Positions 6,085 through 13,933 of a stretch of 39,666 nt of DNA are shown here, one piece after another. The notes below the pieces were generated by a model. That model was not told the DNA's origin. It did no database searches and worked only from the letters and a program-made list of their open reading frames with translations. Origin of the DNA: UMGS1601 sp900553335 (GTDB taxonomy: Bacteria; Bacillota; Clostridia; Oscillospirales; Ruminococcaceae); assembly GCA_937920725.1 (NCBI GenBank), contig CALEUW010000007.1:1-39666 (forward strand), read 5' to 3'. Position 1 is the stretch's first letter. The number at the start of each line of letters is the position of its first letter. The translations under genes and the position numbers were made by a program.

Positions 6085-7606
6085 TAAACCGAGCTTTTTT
6101 ACAAGTGTAAAAAATACGCTTAGTCTAAAAAATCATAGTCTAAGCACAATAGTATGGATATATTTTACATTGTTTTCTCTTGCCATAATGCTTCTTATGT
6201 GGGCGATACAGTTCTTTTTTTTAGAAAGCTATTATCGTGCGGCAAAAATAAAAAGCGCAGAGGAAATATGTGTTGAGGTTGAAAAGGAGATCTCAAACCC
6301 GAATGTGTCAGATTATATATCAAGTCTTGCGTTTAAAAACGGAGTTTGTATAGTAGTTACTGACGTGTCCGGAAACGTATATAGCGTTGAGAATAATTTG
6401 GGAAGATTTTCATTTTTATACGATGATGTTTATAATAAATATGGTGAGAGTATGTACAGGCTTAGAACAAAGCTTGCAGATGACGATCAATTTGCGACAG
6501 AGATTTATAGAAATTTGCAGTTAAAGAGTGACGAGCTTATTTGTGCCATGCTGATTGACGGAGATTCCGGGCAAAGCTTCGTAGTTTATGTTGAAACAAC
6601 AATAGAGCCGGTAACAGCTACAACGGCGATGTTTAATAAACAACTGTTTTTCATTACTATTATCCTCGTAGAGATCAGCTTTATAATGGCAATGATTTTT
6701 TCAAGGCGAATCTCAAATCCTATATCTCAAATTACCAAAACTGCAAAAAAATTCGGCCAAGGCGATATGGACGTTGTGTTTAAAGGTGCGGATTATAAAG
6801 AAGCGTCTGATCTTGCAAACACTTTAAATAATGCAAAGGACGAGATTTCAAAGGTTACAAACTTAAGAAAGGATCTGATTGCAAATGTATCGCACGATTT
6901 AAAAACTCCGCTTACGATGATAAAGGCATATGCTGAAATGATAAGAGATCTGTCCGGGGACAATCCTAAAAAGCGTGCCGAACATATTGATGTTATAATA
7001 GAAGAATCCGATCGGCTGACAGCGCTTGTCAACAATCTTTTAGAGTTGTCTAAGCTTGAAAGCGGAAATGCCGAGCTTAATGTTTCGGAGTTTAGTGTTC
7101 ATAGTTTTTTAGATGACATAATGAAGCGGTATACTTTGCTTGTTGAGCGTGACGGATATAATATCGAATTTATCAAATCGGAAGATAGACTTATCAAGGC
7201 GGATTATGATAAAATGTCGCAGGTTCTTTATAATTTTGTAAATAATGCCGTAAACTATTCGGGTGATAGCAAGGATATTCAGGTAAGGCAGATAAATAAA
7301 GGTTCTAATGTAAGAATTGAGATAGTTGATCACGGCGTAGGAATTTCTAAGGATATGCTTCCGGTAATTTTTGACAGGTATTACAGAGGAAATAAAACTC
7401 AAAGAGAGGTTGTCGGAAGCGGTATAGGACTTTCAATTGTTAAAGGAATTTTAAAAAGCCATGGACTTCCGTTCGGCGTAATGAGTGAAGAGGGAAAAGG
7501 CTCGATATTCTGGTTTGAGTTTTCGGGTGCAAGGAATCTTGATAAAAGCGAAATTATTTCCGGGGAAATTAAGAAAAAACGTTCAAAACACAGTAAAAAC
7601 AGATAG
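6068..7606 (+). CDS. Membrane sensor histidine kinase (512 aa)
   Basis: Partner of the preceding response regulator. A transmembrane segment at about residues 28-51, an extracytoplasmic sensor region (about 52-190), a second membrane segment (191-212), a HAMP domain (213-265), the HisKA dimerisation helix with phospho-acceptor His at about 276 (NVSHDLKTPLTMIKAY), and an HATPase domain with N box NFVNNAVNYSG, G1 VDHGVGIS, F box YYRG and G2 GSGIGLSIVKG. It starts with TTG inside the end of the regulator gene. The tail is basic (KKKRSKHSKNR). The ligand is not predictable. Confidence 0.93.
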   Translation: MKKSADKPSFFTSVKNTLSLKNHSLSTIVWIYFTLFSLAIMLLMWAIQFFFLESYYRAAKIKSAEEICVEVEKEISNPNVSDYISSLAFKNGVCIVVTDVSGNVYSVENNLGRFSFLYDDVYNKYGESMYRLRTKLADDDQFATEIYRNLQLKSDELICAMLIDGDSGQSFVVYVETTIEPVTATTAMFNKQLFFITIILVEISFIMAMIFSRRISNPISQITKTAKKFGQGDMDVVFKGADYKEASDLANTLNNAKDEISKVTNLRKDLIANVSHDLKTPLTMIKAYAEMIRDLSGDNPKKRAEHIDVIIEESDRLTALVNNLLELSKLESGNAELNVSEFSVHSFLDDIMKRYTLLVERDGYNIEFIKSEDRLIKADYDKMSQVLYNFVNNAVNYSGDSKDIQVRQINKGSNVRIEIVDHGVGISKDMLPVIFDRYYRGNKTQREVVGSGIGLSIVKGILKSHGLPFGVMSEEGKGSIFWFEFSGARNLDKSEIISGEIKKKRSKHSKNR

Positions 7607-7614
7607 GAGAAAAT

Positions 7615-8382
7615 ATGAAGCTTTTGTTTATAGGGGACGTCGTAGGAGATAGGGGAATAGACTTTTTAGAAGAGCAGATTTATTCTTTGAAAAAGGAGTA
7701 TTCTCCTGACGTAATTGTAATAAACGGTGAGAATGCTGCAAACGGAAACGGAGTTACAGAACGCTCTGTTAAACGTCTTGTTTCGTTAGGGGCTGATGTA
7801 ATTACAACAGGGAATCACGCTTTTTCTAATCGTGACGGCGCACATCTTTTTGACGATTACGACTTTTTGATCCGTCCGGCAAATTATCCTGATGGCGTAT
7901 ACGGAAAAGGAATATGCGTTTTGGATTTTGGAAAAGCAGCCGTTGCTGTAATTAATCTGATGGGAACGGTTTATCTCGATTCGCTTGATAACCCGTTTTT
8001 AACAGCAGACAGACTGATAGATTCGCTTAACACTAAAAATATATTTGTTGATTTTCATGCGGAAGCAACTGCTGAAAAAAAGGCAATGGGAAATTATCTG
8101 AGGGGACGAGTAACTGCTGTCATGGGAACGCATACGCATGTTCAAACCTCTGACGAAGTTGTTATGAAAGAGGGAACGGCATATATAACCGATGTTGGTA
8201 TGACCGGTGCGGAGGATTCTGTTTTGGGAGTCGAGAGTGATATCGCAACACGCAAATTTGTAACTCATTATCCGGTAAAATTTAAAATAAGCAAAAATCC
8301 TCAATTTTTAAATGCAATTATTATTGAATTTGATGAACATTCGGGAAAAGCAACAAAAATAGAACGTATAATTAAGCGATAA
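7615..8382 (+). CDS. ymdB: YmdB family metallophosphoesterase (255 aa)
   Basis: Matches the TIGR00282/YmdB family, which hydrolyses 2',3'-cyclic nucleotides and in Bacillus affects biofilm and sporulation decisions. The metal ligands are visible: LLFIGDVVGD, VINGENAANG, TTGNHAFSNRD, VDFHAEATAEKK and MGTHTHVQTSDE. Length matches the family (about 260 residues). It starts eight bases after the histidine kinase stop with AGGAGA, so it is probably co-transcribed with the two-component system; in many Clostridia it lies near rny and spoVS, and spoVS follows here too. Confidence 0.93.
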   Translation: MKLLFIGDVVGDRGIDFLEEQIYSLKKEYSPDVIVINGENAANGNGVTERSVKRLVSLGADVITTGNHAFSNRDGAHLFDDYDFLIRPANYPDGVYGKGICVLDFGKAAVAVINLMGTVYLDSLDNPFLTADRLIDSLNTKNIFVDFHAEATAEKKAMGNYLRGRVTAVMGTHTHVQTSDEVVMKEGTAYITDVGMTGAEDSVLGVESDIATRKFVTHYPVKFKISKNPQFLNAIIIEFDEHSGKATKIERIIKR

Positions 8383-8405
8383 TGCACAAAAAACGCAGCT
8401 AGCTG

Positions 8406-8434
8406 TTGACATTTTCTATAAAATTTGATAACAT
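8406..8434 (+). promoter_or_regulatory. Probable sigma-A promoter of spoVS
   Basis: TTGACA (8406-8411) and TAACAT (8429-8434) with a 17-base spacer, 88 bases upstream of spoVS. In Bacillus spoVS is sigma-H dependent; I see no convincing sigma-H site here. Confidence 0.6.
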
Positions 8435-8522
8435 AGTTGTAGACAAATAGTTTTTTTAATATTCACGACATTCGACCCACTACTAGATTATTAATATTTG
8501 AGTTTTCAGCGGAGGTAATAAG

Positions 8523-8783
8523 ATGGAAGTACTTAAGGTTTCATCACACTCCTCTCCTAATTCTGTTGCCGGCGCTATTGCCGGTATCCTGAGAGAGTCG
8601 AATGAGGTCGAAGTTCAGGCGGTAGGAGCAGGAGCAGCAAATCAAGCTATTAAAGCAATAGCTATTGCGAGAGGATATCTTGCACCTATAGGAATAGATC
8701 TGATATGTATACCGTCATTTGCTAATATAACTATTGACGGTGATGAACGAACAGCATTAAGGCTTGTTTGTGAAAACAGATAA
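8523..8783 (+). CDS. spoVS: Stage V sporulation protein S
   Basis: An 86-residue protein that matches SpoVS over its whole length: MEVLKVSSHSSPNSVAGAIA, QAVGAGAANQAIKAIAIARG and CIPSFANITIDGDERTAL. SpoVS is a small Alba-like, probably nucleic-acid-binding protein needed for progress past stage V of sporulation. The ribosome binding site GGAGGT lies just before the ATG. It is a single-gene transcript between its own promoter and a strong bidirectional terminator. Its presence argues for a spore former, in line with the spoVA genes near 28000. Confidence 0.96.
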   Translation: MEVLKVSSHSSPNSVAGAIAGILRESNEVEVQAVGAGAANQAIKAIAIARGYLAPIGIDLICIPSFANITIDGDERTALRLVCENR

Positions 8784-8829
8784 TTTTGATTTTACAGTTT
8801 TTTTCTATTTCATCCTTTCATACTAAAAG

Positions 8830-8866
8830 AGAAAGCGGCAGTTTTAACTCTGCCGCTTTTTCTTTG
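8830..8866. terminator. Bidirectional terminator between spoVS and phospholipase C-like gene
   Basis: AAAGCGGCAG (8832-8841) and CTGCCGCTTT (8850-8859) form a perfect 10-bp stem, with T-runs downstream on the plus strand and T residues on the minus strand side, between convergent genes. Confidence 0.88.
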
Positions 8867-8880
8867 TTTATTAAATAATT

Positions 8881-9504
8881 TTAATTAAATTTTATGGTCT
8901 TAATAAGCTCATATGCTCTGTCAGACGCCGCATTTAGCATATCATTTGTAATAAGACTGTTTGTACTTGCTGATTTTTTAACAAACCCCTCATTTACAAC
9001 AAATCTGTGTGTTTTTATTAAAAGCTCTCTGTCTACAGTGTAAGATTGCTTTACAGAGGCAGCCTTTAAACTTGGTTTTATAACCTTTGTCCAAAGTTCA
9101 AGCTCTACAGCATTATTGTCAAATCCGCAAAGCTCGTCCCACTTTGCAAAGTTTAATTCATCCTTAGAAACACCCTTTGCAAGCATTTTATCAAATAAAA
9201 CAGGCTGTGCCGTTTGGTCCCAAGCGATATCGGTTATTAGATGTACAACAAAGCCTTTAAAAAAGTCGGAGCCTTTTTCACTTAAATCCTTGTTATCCTT
9301 TACAAACCTTGAAATATTATCAATCCATTCGTTATAGTCAGCGCTTCTCAAATGTGCTGAATATCTTAGTTCCTTTGAAGCCTTACCGAAAATGTTTACA
9401 GCATCGGGCGAGATTGCGCCTAAATAAAATTGACCGCGGTCGCATACTTTAAGATTGTCTTTTAGATTGTCTGCAATAAAAAGATGAATCATAGTAGAAG
9501 GCAT
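8881..9504 (-). CDS. Zinc-dependent phospholipase C family protein (207 aa)
   Basis: Resembles the cytosolic zinc-dependent phospholipase C-like family common in Clostridia. The N-terminus reads MPSTMIHLFIADNL with a potential metal His, then GAISPDAVN, SAHLR, FFKGFVVHLITDIAWDQTAQ with further His and Asp ligands. There is no signal peptide, unlike secreted clostridial alpha toxins, so an intracellular hydrolase is more likely. The start abuts the stop of yaaT with no gap (TAG then ATG on the minus strand), indicating an operon with yaaT and perhaps holB. The substrate is unknown. Confidence 0.75.
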   Translation of the reverse strand: MPSTMIHLFIADNLKDNLKVCDRGQFYLGAISPDAVNIFGKASKELRYSAHLRSADYNEWIDNISRFVKDNKDLSEKGSDFFKGFVVHLITDIAWDQTAQPVLFDKMLAKGVSKDELNFAKWDELCGFDNNAVELELWTKVIKPSLKAASVKQSYTVDRELLIKTHRFVVNEGFVKKSASTNSLITNDMLNAASDRAYELIKTIKFN

Positions 9505-10368
9505 CTACTTATCCTCCAGAGCCTTTAATGCTTTTATTTCGTCTTTGTTTACCGAGATTCTTGAATCTTTTAAAACAGTAATGTCGTTCTTGTGAAAGGT
9601 GTTTACTGCTTCGGTATCATTGTTTTTTACTCGGAGCTTTCCTGTAAGAAGATTAACGTCCTCAACAATGCCGTTTCCGTCCGGAGTTTTTACCAATGCA
9701 CCTACTTTAGGGGTTACCTTTAAAAGCTCCTCATAGCAATCCTGCTCGTACTTTAAACAGCACATAAGCCTTCCGCAGGTTCCGCTTATTTTTGTTGGGT
9801 TTAAAGATAAGCTTTGTTCTTTTGCCATTTTAATAGATACAGGCTGAAAATCACCTAAAAACGTTTTACAGCAAAACGGCCTGCCGCAAATGCCGAGTCC
9901 GCCTAAAAGCTTCGCCTCGTCACGGACGCCGATTTGTCTAAGCTCAATTCTTGTTCTGAAAACGCTTGCTAAGTCCTTTACAAGCTCTCTGAAGTCAACA
10001 CGGTTGTCTGCAGTAAAATAAAACAGAAGTTTGTTGTTGTCAAATGTACATTCAACATCTATGAGATTCATCTTAAGCTCGTGCTTTGCTATTTTTTCCT
10101 CGCAAATCTTAAAGGCATCTTTTTCTTTCTCTTCATTTTGCCTTATCGTTTTTAAATCCTCCTCAGTAGCCTTTCTGATAACGCTTTTGAGAGGAGAGTT
10201 TATTTCATCATCGGAAATTTCCTTAAGCTCCAAAGAAACCTCTCCGCACTCGATTCCTCTTGCGGTTTCGACAATAACTTTATCGCCGAGAGCAAGTTCA
10301 AGTCCGTTTGGAGAAAAGTAATAGACTTTTCCGACACTTTTAAATTTTACACCAATTATTTCAGTCAT
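9505..10368 (-). CDS. yaaT: PSP1 domain protein YaaT (RicT)
   Basis: PSP1 family regulator. The N-terminus IIGVKFKSVGKVYYFSP is typical, followed by GDKVIVETARGIE, VDFRELVKDLA, RIELRQIGVRDEAKLLGG and a cysteine-rich stretch GICGRPFCCKTFL and GTCGRLMCCLKYEQ, where iron-sulfur clusters are bound in the YmcA-YlbF-YaaT complex. In Bacillus that complex supports mRNA maturation by RNase Y, sporulation and competence. Start at 10368 is chosen because AGAAAGG lies just upstream; an in-frame upstream ATG at 10401 lacks a site. It follows holB, as in the conserved Firmicutes order holB-yaaT. Confidence 0.92.
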   Translation of the reverse strand: MTEIIGVKFKSVGKVYYFSPNGLELALGDKVIVETARGIECGEVSLELKEISDDEINSPLKSVIRKATEEDLKTIRQNEEKEKDAFKICEEKIAKHELKMNLIDVECTFDNNKLLFYFTADNRVDFRELVKDLASVFRTRIELRQIGVRDEAKLLGGLGICGRPFCCKTFLGDFQPVSIKMAKEQSLSLNPTKISGTCGRLMCCLKYEQDCYEELLKVTPKVGALVKTPDGNGIVEDVNLLTGKLRVKNNDTEAVNTFHKNDITVLKDSRISVNKDEIKALKALEDK

Positions 10369-10385
10369 AATAAAAACCTTTCTAT

Positions 10386-10526
10386 GATAAATATATAACA
10401 ACGACTATGTTCCCCTGCCTCTAAGGCGTCGGACAATTCAGCCTTTCAGTGGGGGATTGTTCCGACAATGAAACCCTAAGAGGCTAATGCTCGGTCGTTT
10501 ATTGAATGACGTGACGTTGTCCTTAT
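10386..10526 (+). ncRNA. Structured RNA, possible 6S RNA, between holB and yaaT
   Basis: The 165-base gap holds nested pairing: ACAACG (10398-10403) with CGTTGT (10515-10520); GCCTCT with AGAGGC; GTCGGACAAT with ATTGTTCCGAC. Read on the plus strand it has the layout of 6S RNA: closing stem, a 5' bubble strand with TTCCCCTG, a long terminal stem, then a 3' bubble strand AATGCTCGGTCG (similar to the 3' bubble strand of E. coli 6S) and a small hairpin GTCGTT/AATGAC. That hairpin needs a G-U pair that exists only on the plus strand, favouring this orientation. The outer stem is short and the strand is not certain. Confidence 0.4.
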
Positions 10527-10533
10527 TGAAAAA

Positions 10534-11514
10534 CTAAAATGCAGTGTCAGCAATCTCAGCTGTCAAAGCAGCGACTGTGACAGCCAGATTTGCGTATCCA
10601 TGAATTTTTGTCTTCGCAAGAGTGATCATATCAAAAATTCTGACGATTATGTTGCAGGTAAGCTTTTCAGCCAGATTTTTTGCACCGTCGTTGTATGAAC
10701 ACATTAGGACCTCAGCTCCTGCTGAAAGCTCCAGCGCAGAGCCAAGTATTTGCAATATAATACTTAAAACGTCCTCGGCCCCGGTTCTTGAATCAAGCTC
10801 GGAAAATGATTTTAAAAGCTCATATTCATTTTGTCGGCAAACGGCGTCTATAATGCTTCTGGCAACAACAACGCTGTCATAAACATCTCCGCCTTTTAAA
10901 TATTCGATTTGTCTGCCGATATTACCGGGAAAAGCGGACTGAGCCTTAGCAGCGTCCTGATCGCTGAAACCGTTTTGCAAAAGATAACGGTTAGCTTCTC
11001 CTTGGCTCACAGTACTCATTTCAATGCTGAATACTCTTGAAAGAACCGTTTTCAAAACGCTCTGTTTGTTTTCGGCAGTCAGAATAAAAACTGTTTCTCC
11101 GGGAGGTTCTTCAAAGATCTTTAATAGTGCGTTTTGGCACTCCTCGTTTAGCTTTTCAGCATTCTCGATAATATATACTTTTTTACCCGATTCATTTGGG
11201 GAGATATATGCGTCAGAGGTGATTGGACGTATATCTTCTTTAACTCGGTAAAGACCTGATTTTGAAGTGGGTTTGACATAAATAATATCAGGGTGGTTAA
11301 AATGCAAAGCCATTAAACAGCTTCTGCATTTTCCGCATGGTTGTCCGCTGCGGCTTTCACAGTTAAGCGCAGCAGCCAGATATCTTGCCATTACGCTTTT
11401 GCCAAGCCCTTTCTCTCCATAGATCAAAATAGAGGGAATAATTCTGTCCTTGGAAATCATAGTGGAAAGCTTTTTCTTAGTGTATTCATTTCCTATAATC
11501 TGAAATCCGTCCAT
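10534..11514 (-). CDS. holB: DNA polymerase III subunit delta'
   Basis: Clamp-loader AAA+ ATPase subunit. Visible are the Walker A-type loop YGEKGLGKSVMA, a zinc module CGKCRSC preceded by CESRSGQPC, and NALLKIFEEPP with the following TAENKQSVLKTVLSR sensor region. Length of 326 residues is typical. It is the upstream neighbour of yaaT on the same strand, the usual Firmicutes pairing. In related genomes tmk often lies between the Orn/Lys/Arg decarboxylase gene and holB; here it does not. Confidence 0.92.
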   Translation of the reverse strand: MDGFQIIGNEYTKKKLSTMISKDRIIPSILIYGEKGLGKSVMARYLAAALNCESRSGQPCGKCRSCLMALHFNHPDIIYVKPTSKSGLYRVKEDIRPITSDAYISPNESGKKVYIIENAEKLNEECQNALLKIFEEPPGETVFILTAENKQSVLKTVLSRVFSIEMSTVSQGEANRYLLQNGFSDQDAAKAQSAFPGNIGRQIEYLKGGDVYDSVVVARSIIDAVCRQNEYELLKSFSELDSRTGAEDVLSIILQILGSALELSAGAEVLMCSYNDGAKNLAEKLTCNIIVRIFDMITLAKTKIHGYANLAVTVAALTAEIADTAF

Positions 11515-11553
11515 AAAAACCTCTCCATAAAGCCATAAAAACTATATACACAT

Positions 11554-12879
11554 TTATTTTACCACACTTACCTTTAAAATGCCATACTTTTTTAGAATTT
11601 TTATTGCGTTTTGATCAAAAACTTCTCCTGCACAAATTACCGGTATACATGGCGGACATACCGTTTTTGCTGCGGAGCAAATGCGCCCTTCGGAAAACTC
11701 TGTATTTATCTCTTCAGAGTCTGCAAAAAAAGCATTTCTCATATTAACTGCCTGCACTTTTTCAGTTATTAGAAATTCGTTATCTAAGTTTTTATATTCG
11801 CTGATTTTGCCGGCAGCTTCTTTAAAAGCGGACAGAGTTTTTTCATAATCCTCCTCACCGTTCATAACGGAAAACATCATTACAAGCGAAGCGTCGTCTG
11901 CATATTCTGAAACGATATTTTTTAGTCTTAAAAATTCATAAAGCTCTTTGGTATTGATTCCCGATTGCATAGCATCAATGGCAATTTTAAACGGCTCTTT
12001 GGAAATGTTTATAAATCCAAGCCTAAAAAGCTCCGACTTTAGTCTTTCGACCATTAAAGCTGTTTCGTTAAAGCGTCTTATCTCATCGTTTATTATTCTG
12101 TTTGTAAAATCAAGCGATGCCATAATCATATAAGAAGGAGATGAGGTAGCAAAAACGCTCATAACACTTTTGGCATTTTTTATAAAAGCTTCGTCAGTTT
12201 CCCGACTTATGTGAAGATAAGCACCTCCGGTCATTGCCGGCAGAGTTTTGTGCGCCGAATCACAGCACATATCAGCGCCAAGTGAGATAGGGTGAAGATC
12301 CGGTGCAAGAAATTTAAGATAAGCACCGTGTGCGTTGTCAACCAGCAGATACGCTCCATGACGCTTACAAACCTCCGCTATAGCTTTAATATTCAAGATA
12401 TTTCCGAGGTAATCAGGACTAGTGACATAAACAGCTTTAATTTCTGTTTTTGATAAAGCGCTGTCTATTAAATCTGCTGTATATTCTCCTGAACAAATGC
12501 TTGAAATTTTGTTGTCAGGATATATCCAGGAAACATTCATATCAGATAAGATGCAGGCATTTAAAAAAGACATATGTGAATTTCTTGCCGCAAGGATGCT
12601 GTTTATCCCTGTTTTCTTTAAAAGTGCAATCATCGTTTTGATGCAAAGCGATGAACCCTCGGTTGAGTAAAGCGTAGCGGCTGTGTTAAATAAGCTTGAT
12701 GCATTTTGCTCACTTTCTTTTATGATTCCATTGGATGAGAATAAAAAGTCAGCCCCGTCTATCTCGGTTATATCAAAGCCAAACGGTATGCTAACTTTGC
12801 CTTTGCTTCCGGGCATATGAAGTCGAATGGGGTTTTTCTGATCATATTGTTTTAAAAAATCATAAATTGGTGTTTTCAT
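11554..12879 (-). CDS. Orn/Lys/Arg decarboxylase family protein (PLP enzyme)
   Basis: Fold-type I PLP-dependent enzyme of the Orn/Lys/Arg decarboxylase major domain, like Bacillus YaaO. N-terminal motif PIRLHMPGSKGK; substrate/PLP region STEGSS; LVDNAHGAYLKF carries the PLP-binding Asp; CDSAHKTLPAMTGGAYLH carries the Schiff-base Lys. A C-terminal domain follows with the CPPCIPVICAGEV motif. At 441 residues it is the short class that lacks the wing domain. Which amino acid it decarboxylates cannot be told. It lies upstream of holB in the yaaO-(tmk)-holB-yaaT type order, and 20 bases downstream of the HTH gene. Confidence 0.88.
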   Translation of the reverse strand: MKTPIYDFLKQYDQKNPIRLHMPGSKGKVSIPFGFDITEIDGADFLFSSNGIIKESEQNASSLFNTAATLYSTEGSSLCIKTMIALLKKTGINSILAARNSHMSFLNACILSDMNVSWIYPDNKISSICSGEYTADLIDSALSKTEIKAVYVTSPDYLGNILNIKAIAEVCKRHGAYLLVDNAHGAYLKFLAPDLHPISLGADMCCDSAHKTLPAMTGGAYLHISRETDEAFIKNAKSVMSVFATSSPSYMIMASLDFTNRIINDEIRRFNETALMVERLKSELFRLGFINISKEPFKIAIDAMQSGINTKELYEFLRLKNIVSEYADDASLVMMFSVMNGEEDYEKTLSAFKEAAGKISEYKNLDNEFLITEKVQAVNMRNAFFADSEEINTEFSEGRICSAAKTVCPPCIPVICAGEVFDQNAIKILKKYGILKVSVVK

Positions 12880-12898
12880 AATCTACCTCTATTCTATA

Positions 12899-13189
12899 TC
12901 AATAAAAAGTATAATACTTGAGTATATTAAAAATCTTTTCTTTTGCACGCTTTATCGTTCTTGAAACGGTAGAACGGTTTACGCCGTATTTCTCTGCAAT
13001 TTCACAAACTTTCATTCCATGTTTATAATATAAAATGATATAGCTTTTTTGTGTTTTTGTCAAATTGTTGTTGATTACATAGTATAATGCCCTTTTCATA
13101 GCTAGATGTCTGCTCATTACCTCTTCGCTGTCGCTTTTTTCTTCGGCAATACTTTTAAAAAGATCGACAGGGTAAAATACTCGTTTCAT
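12899..13189 (-). CDS. Sigma-70 region 4-like helix-turn-helix protein (96 aa)
   Basis: The C-terminal half is a sigma region 4-type HTH: LTKTQKSYIILYYKHGMKVC then EIAEKYGVNRSTVSRTIKRA. There is no region 2, so it is not a complete sigma factor; similar short proteins act as transcription regulators, some phage-linked. Its start overlaps the stop of the 80-residue gene by one base (TGATG on the minus strand), so the two are coupled. It probably acts with the small coiled-coil protein encoded upstream. The operon promoter carries a LexA box, so it is likely induced by DNA damage. Confidence 0.75.
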   Translation of the reverse strand: MKRVFYPVDLFKSIAEEKSDSEEVMSRHLAMKRALYYVINNNLTKTQKSYIILYYKHGMKVCEIAEKYGVNRSTVSRTIKRAKEKIFNILKYYTFY

Positions 13190-13431
13190 CAGCAGGCGTT
13201 TCCTTGATAAATATAGATCATTTCTGCCAGCTCATCGTCAGTCAGAAATTTTGCTATTTCTTTTGCATCCCGCAAAAGCTCAAGTCTTTCGGTTGTTAAA
13301 AGCTCAATTCTTGTGCAAAGACTTTTAATTTCGTCAGTATCGAAGCACTGATGTTTTGCTTCCTTGAGAGCATGAATTCGTTCAAAGAGTTTTTTTGCGT
13401 CATTAAGATAGTTAAGATAAAGTTCCTTCAA
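13189..13431 (-). CDS. Small coiled-coil protein upstream of HTH gene (80 aa)
   Basis: Not recognised by name. Almost entirely helical and charged, with heptad-like spacing over residues 3-70 (LYLNYLNDAKKLFERIHAL, TRIELLTTERLELLRDA), suggesting a dimeric coiled coil. It starts with TTG, with AAAGGA nine bases upstream, and is translationally coupled to the sigma-4-like HTH gene. Pairs of a short helical protein and a sigma-4-like protein also occur in phage late-gene regulation, but no other phage genes are nearby. The LexA box at 13470-13481 lies just upstream of this gene. Confidence 0.65.
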   Translation of the reverse strand: MKELYLNYLNDAKKLFERIHALKEAKHQCFDTDEIKSLCTRIELLTTERLELLRDAKEIAKFLTDDELAEMIYIYQGNAC

Positions 13432-13469
13432 TATTATTTTTCCTTTCTTTATTATTTCAACGGGAATGA

Positions 13470-13481
13470 GAACAAATGTTC
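13470..13481 (-). promoter_or_regulatory. LexA (DinR) box
   Basis: GAAC-AAAT-GTTC, a perfect match to the Gram-positive LexA site GAACnnnnGTTC, inside a longer palindrome AGAACAAATGTTCT. It lies 12 bases downstream of the minus-strand -10 hexamer, covering about +6 to +17, where repressor would block initiation of the coiled-coil/HTH operon. Confidence 0.7.
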
Positions 13482-13493
13482 TTTACAAGTATT

Positions 13494-13521
13494 ATGATAG
13501 CATTAAATAAAAATAAGTCAA
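13494..13521 (-). promoter_or_regulatory. Promoter of the coiled-coil/HTH operon
   Basis: On the minus strand TTGACT (13521-13516) and TATCAT (13499-13494) are separated by 16 bases. The LexA box lies just downstream of it. Confidence 0.55.
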
Positions 13522-13572
13522 GCGAATTTCGTTGAATTTTTTTTGAGTGGGAAATTTTTTGTACTAAGACTA

Positions 13573-13601
13573 TTGACAAGCAGTTTTTGTTCTGATATAA
13601 T
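13573..13601 (+). promoter_or_regulatory. Consensus sigma-A promoter of DUF896 gene
   Basis: TTGACA (13573-13578) and TATAAT (13596-13601) with a 17-base spacer: perfect consensus, 32 bases before the start codon. Confidence 0.9.
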
Positions 13602-13632
13602 AACAATACACTTTCCAATTTGGGGGTAAAAA

Positions 13633-13854
13633 ATGGACAAGAAAAAACTTGACCGAATATCCGAGCTCGCAAGAATTAGTAAAGAGAGAGAACTGAGCGA
13701 GGAAGAACTAAAAGAACAAAAGATATTGAGAGACGAATACAGAAGAGGCTTTGTAAGAGATCTTACAAATCAGCTTGAAAACGCAAGAATTTTAAATCCG
13801 GATGGAACAATCACAAATGTAAAGGATTTAAAAAAAGGAAAGTTGTTAAGCTAA
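13633..13854 (+). CDS. DUF896 (YnzC/UPF0291) protein (73 aa)
   Basis: Matches the DUF896 family of small helical-hairpin proteins over its length: LDRISELARISKERELSEEE, KILRDEYRRGFVRDLTNQLE, then ILNPDGT. Function is unknown; the Bacillus member YnzC is encoded in the SOS operon yneA-yneB-ynzC. It has its own perfect promoter and a GGGGG-type ribosome binding site. A LexA box lies about 90 bases upstream of this promoter, in the promoter of the divergent operon, so SOS linkage is suggestive but not direct. Confidence 0.92.
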   Translation: MDKKKLDRISELARISKERELSEEELKEQKILRDEYRRGFVRDLTNQLENARILNPDGTITNVKDLKKGKLLS

Positions 13855-13897
13855 TTTACCGTATTTGTCTTATTACTTACATGGCCCAATCTTAAAC

Positions 13898-13911
13898 AAA
13901 GCGAACGCTTT
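13898..13911 (+). promoter_or_regulatory. Inverted repeat before WYL regulator gene
   Basis: AAAGCG-AA-CGCTTT, two 6-base arms with a 2-base gap, 22 bases before the start codon. A possible operator for autoregulation by the WYL protein. Confidence 0.3.
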
Positions 13912-13933
13912 ATGAAAGGTTAGGGTTTTTATT

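Noticed and set aside
12899..13431. Prophage regulatory module
   Set aside because: The sigma-4-like/coiled-coil pair is reminiscent of phage late regulators, but flanking genes are housekeeping and no phage structural or integrase genes are present.
13457..13672. A 71-codon minus-strand frame between the HTH operon and DUF896
   Set aside because: It overlaps the DUF896 start, two promoters and the LexA box, and has no ribosome binding site.
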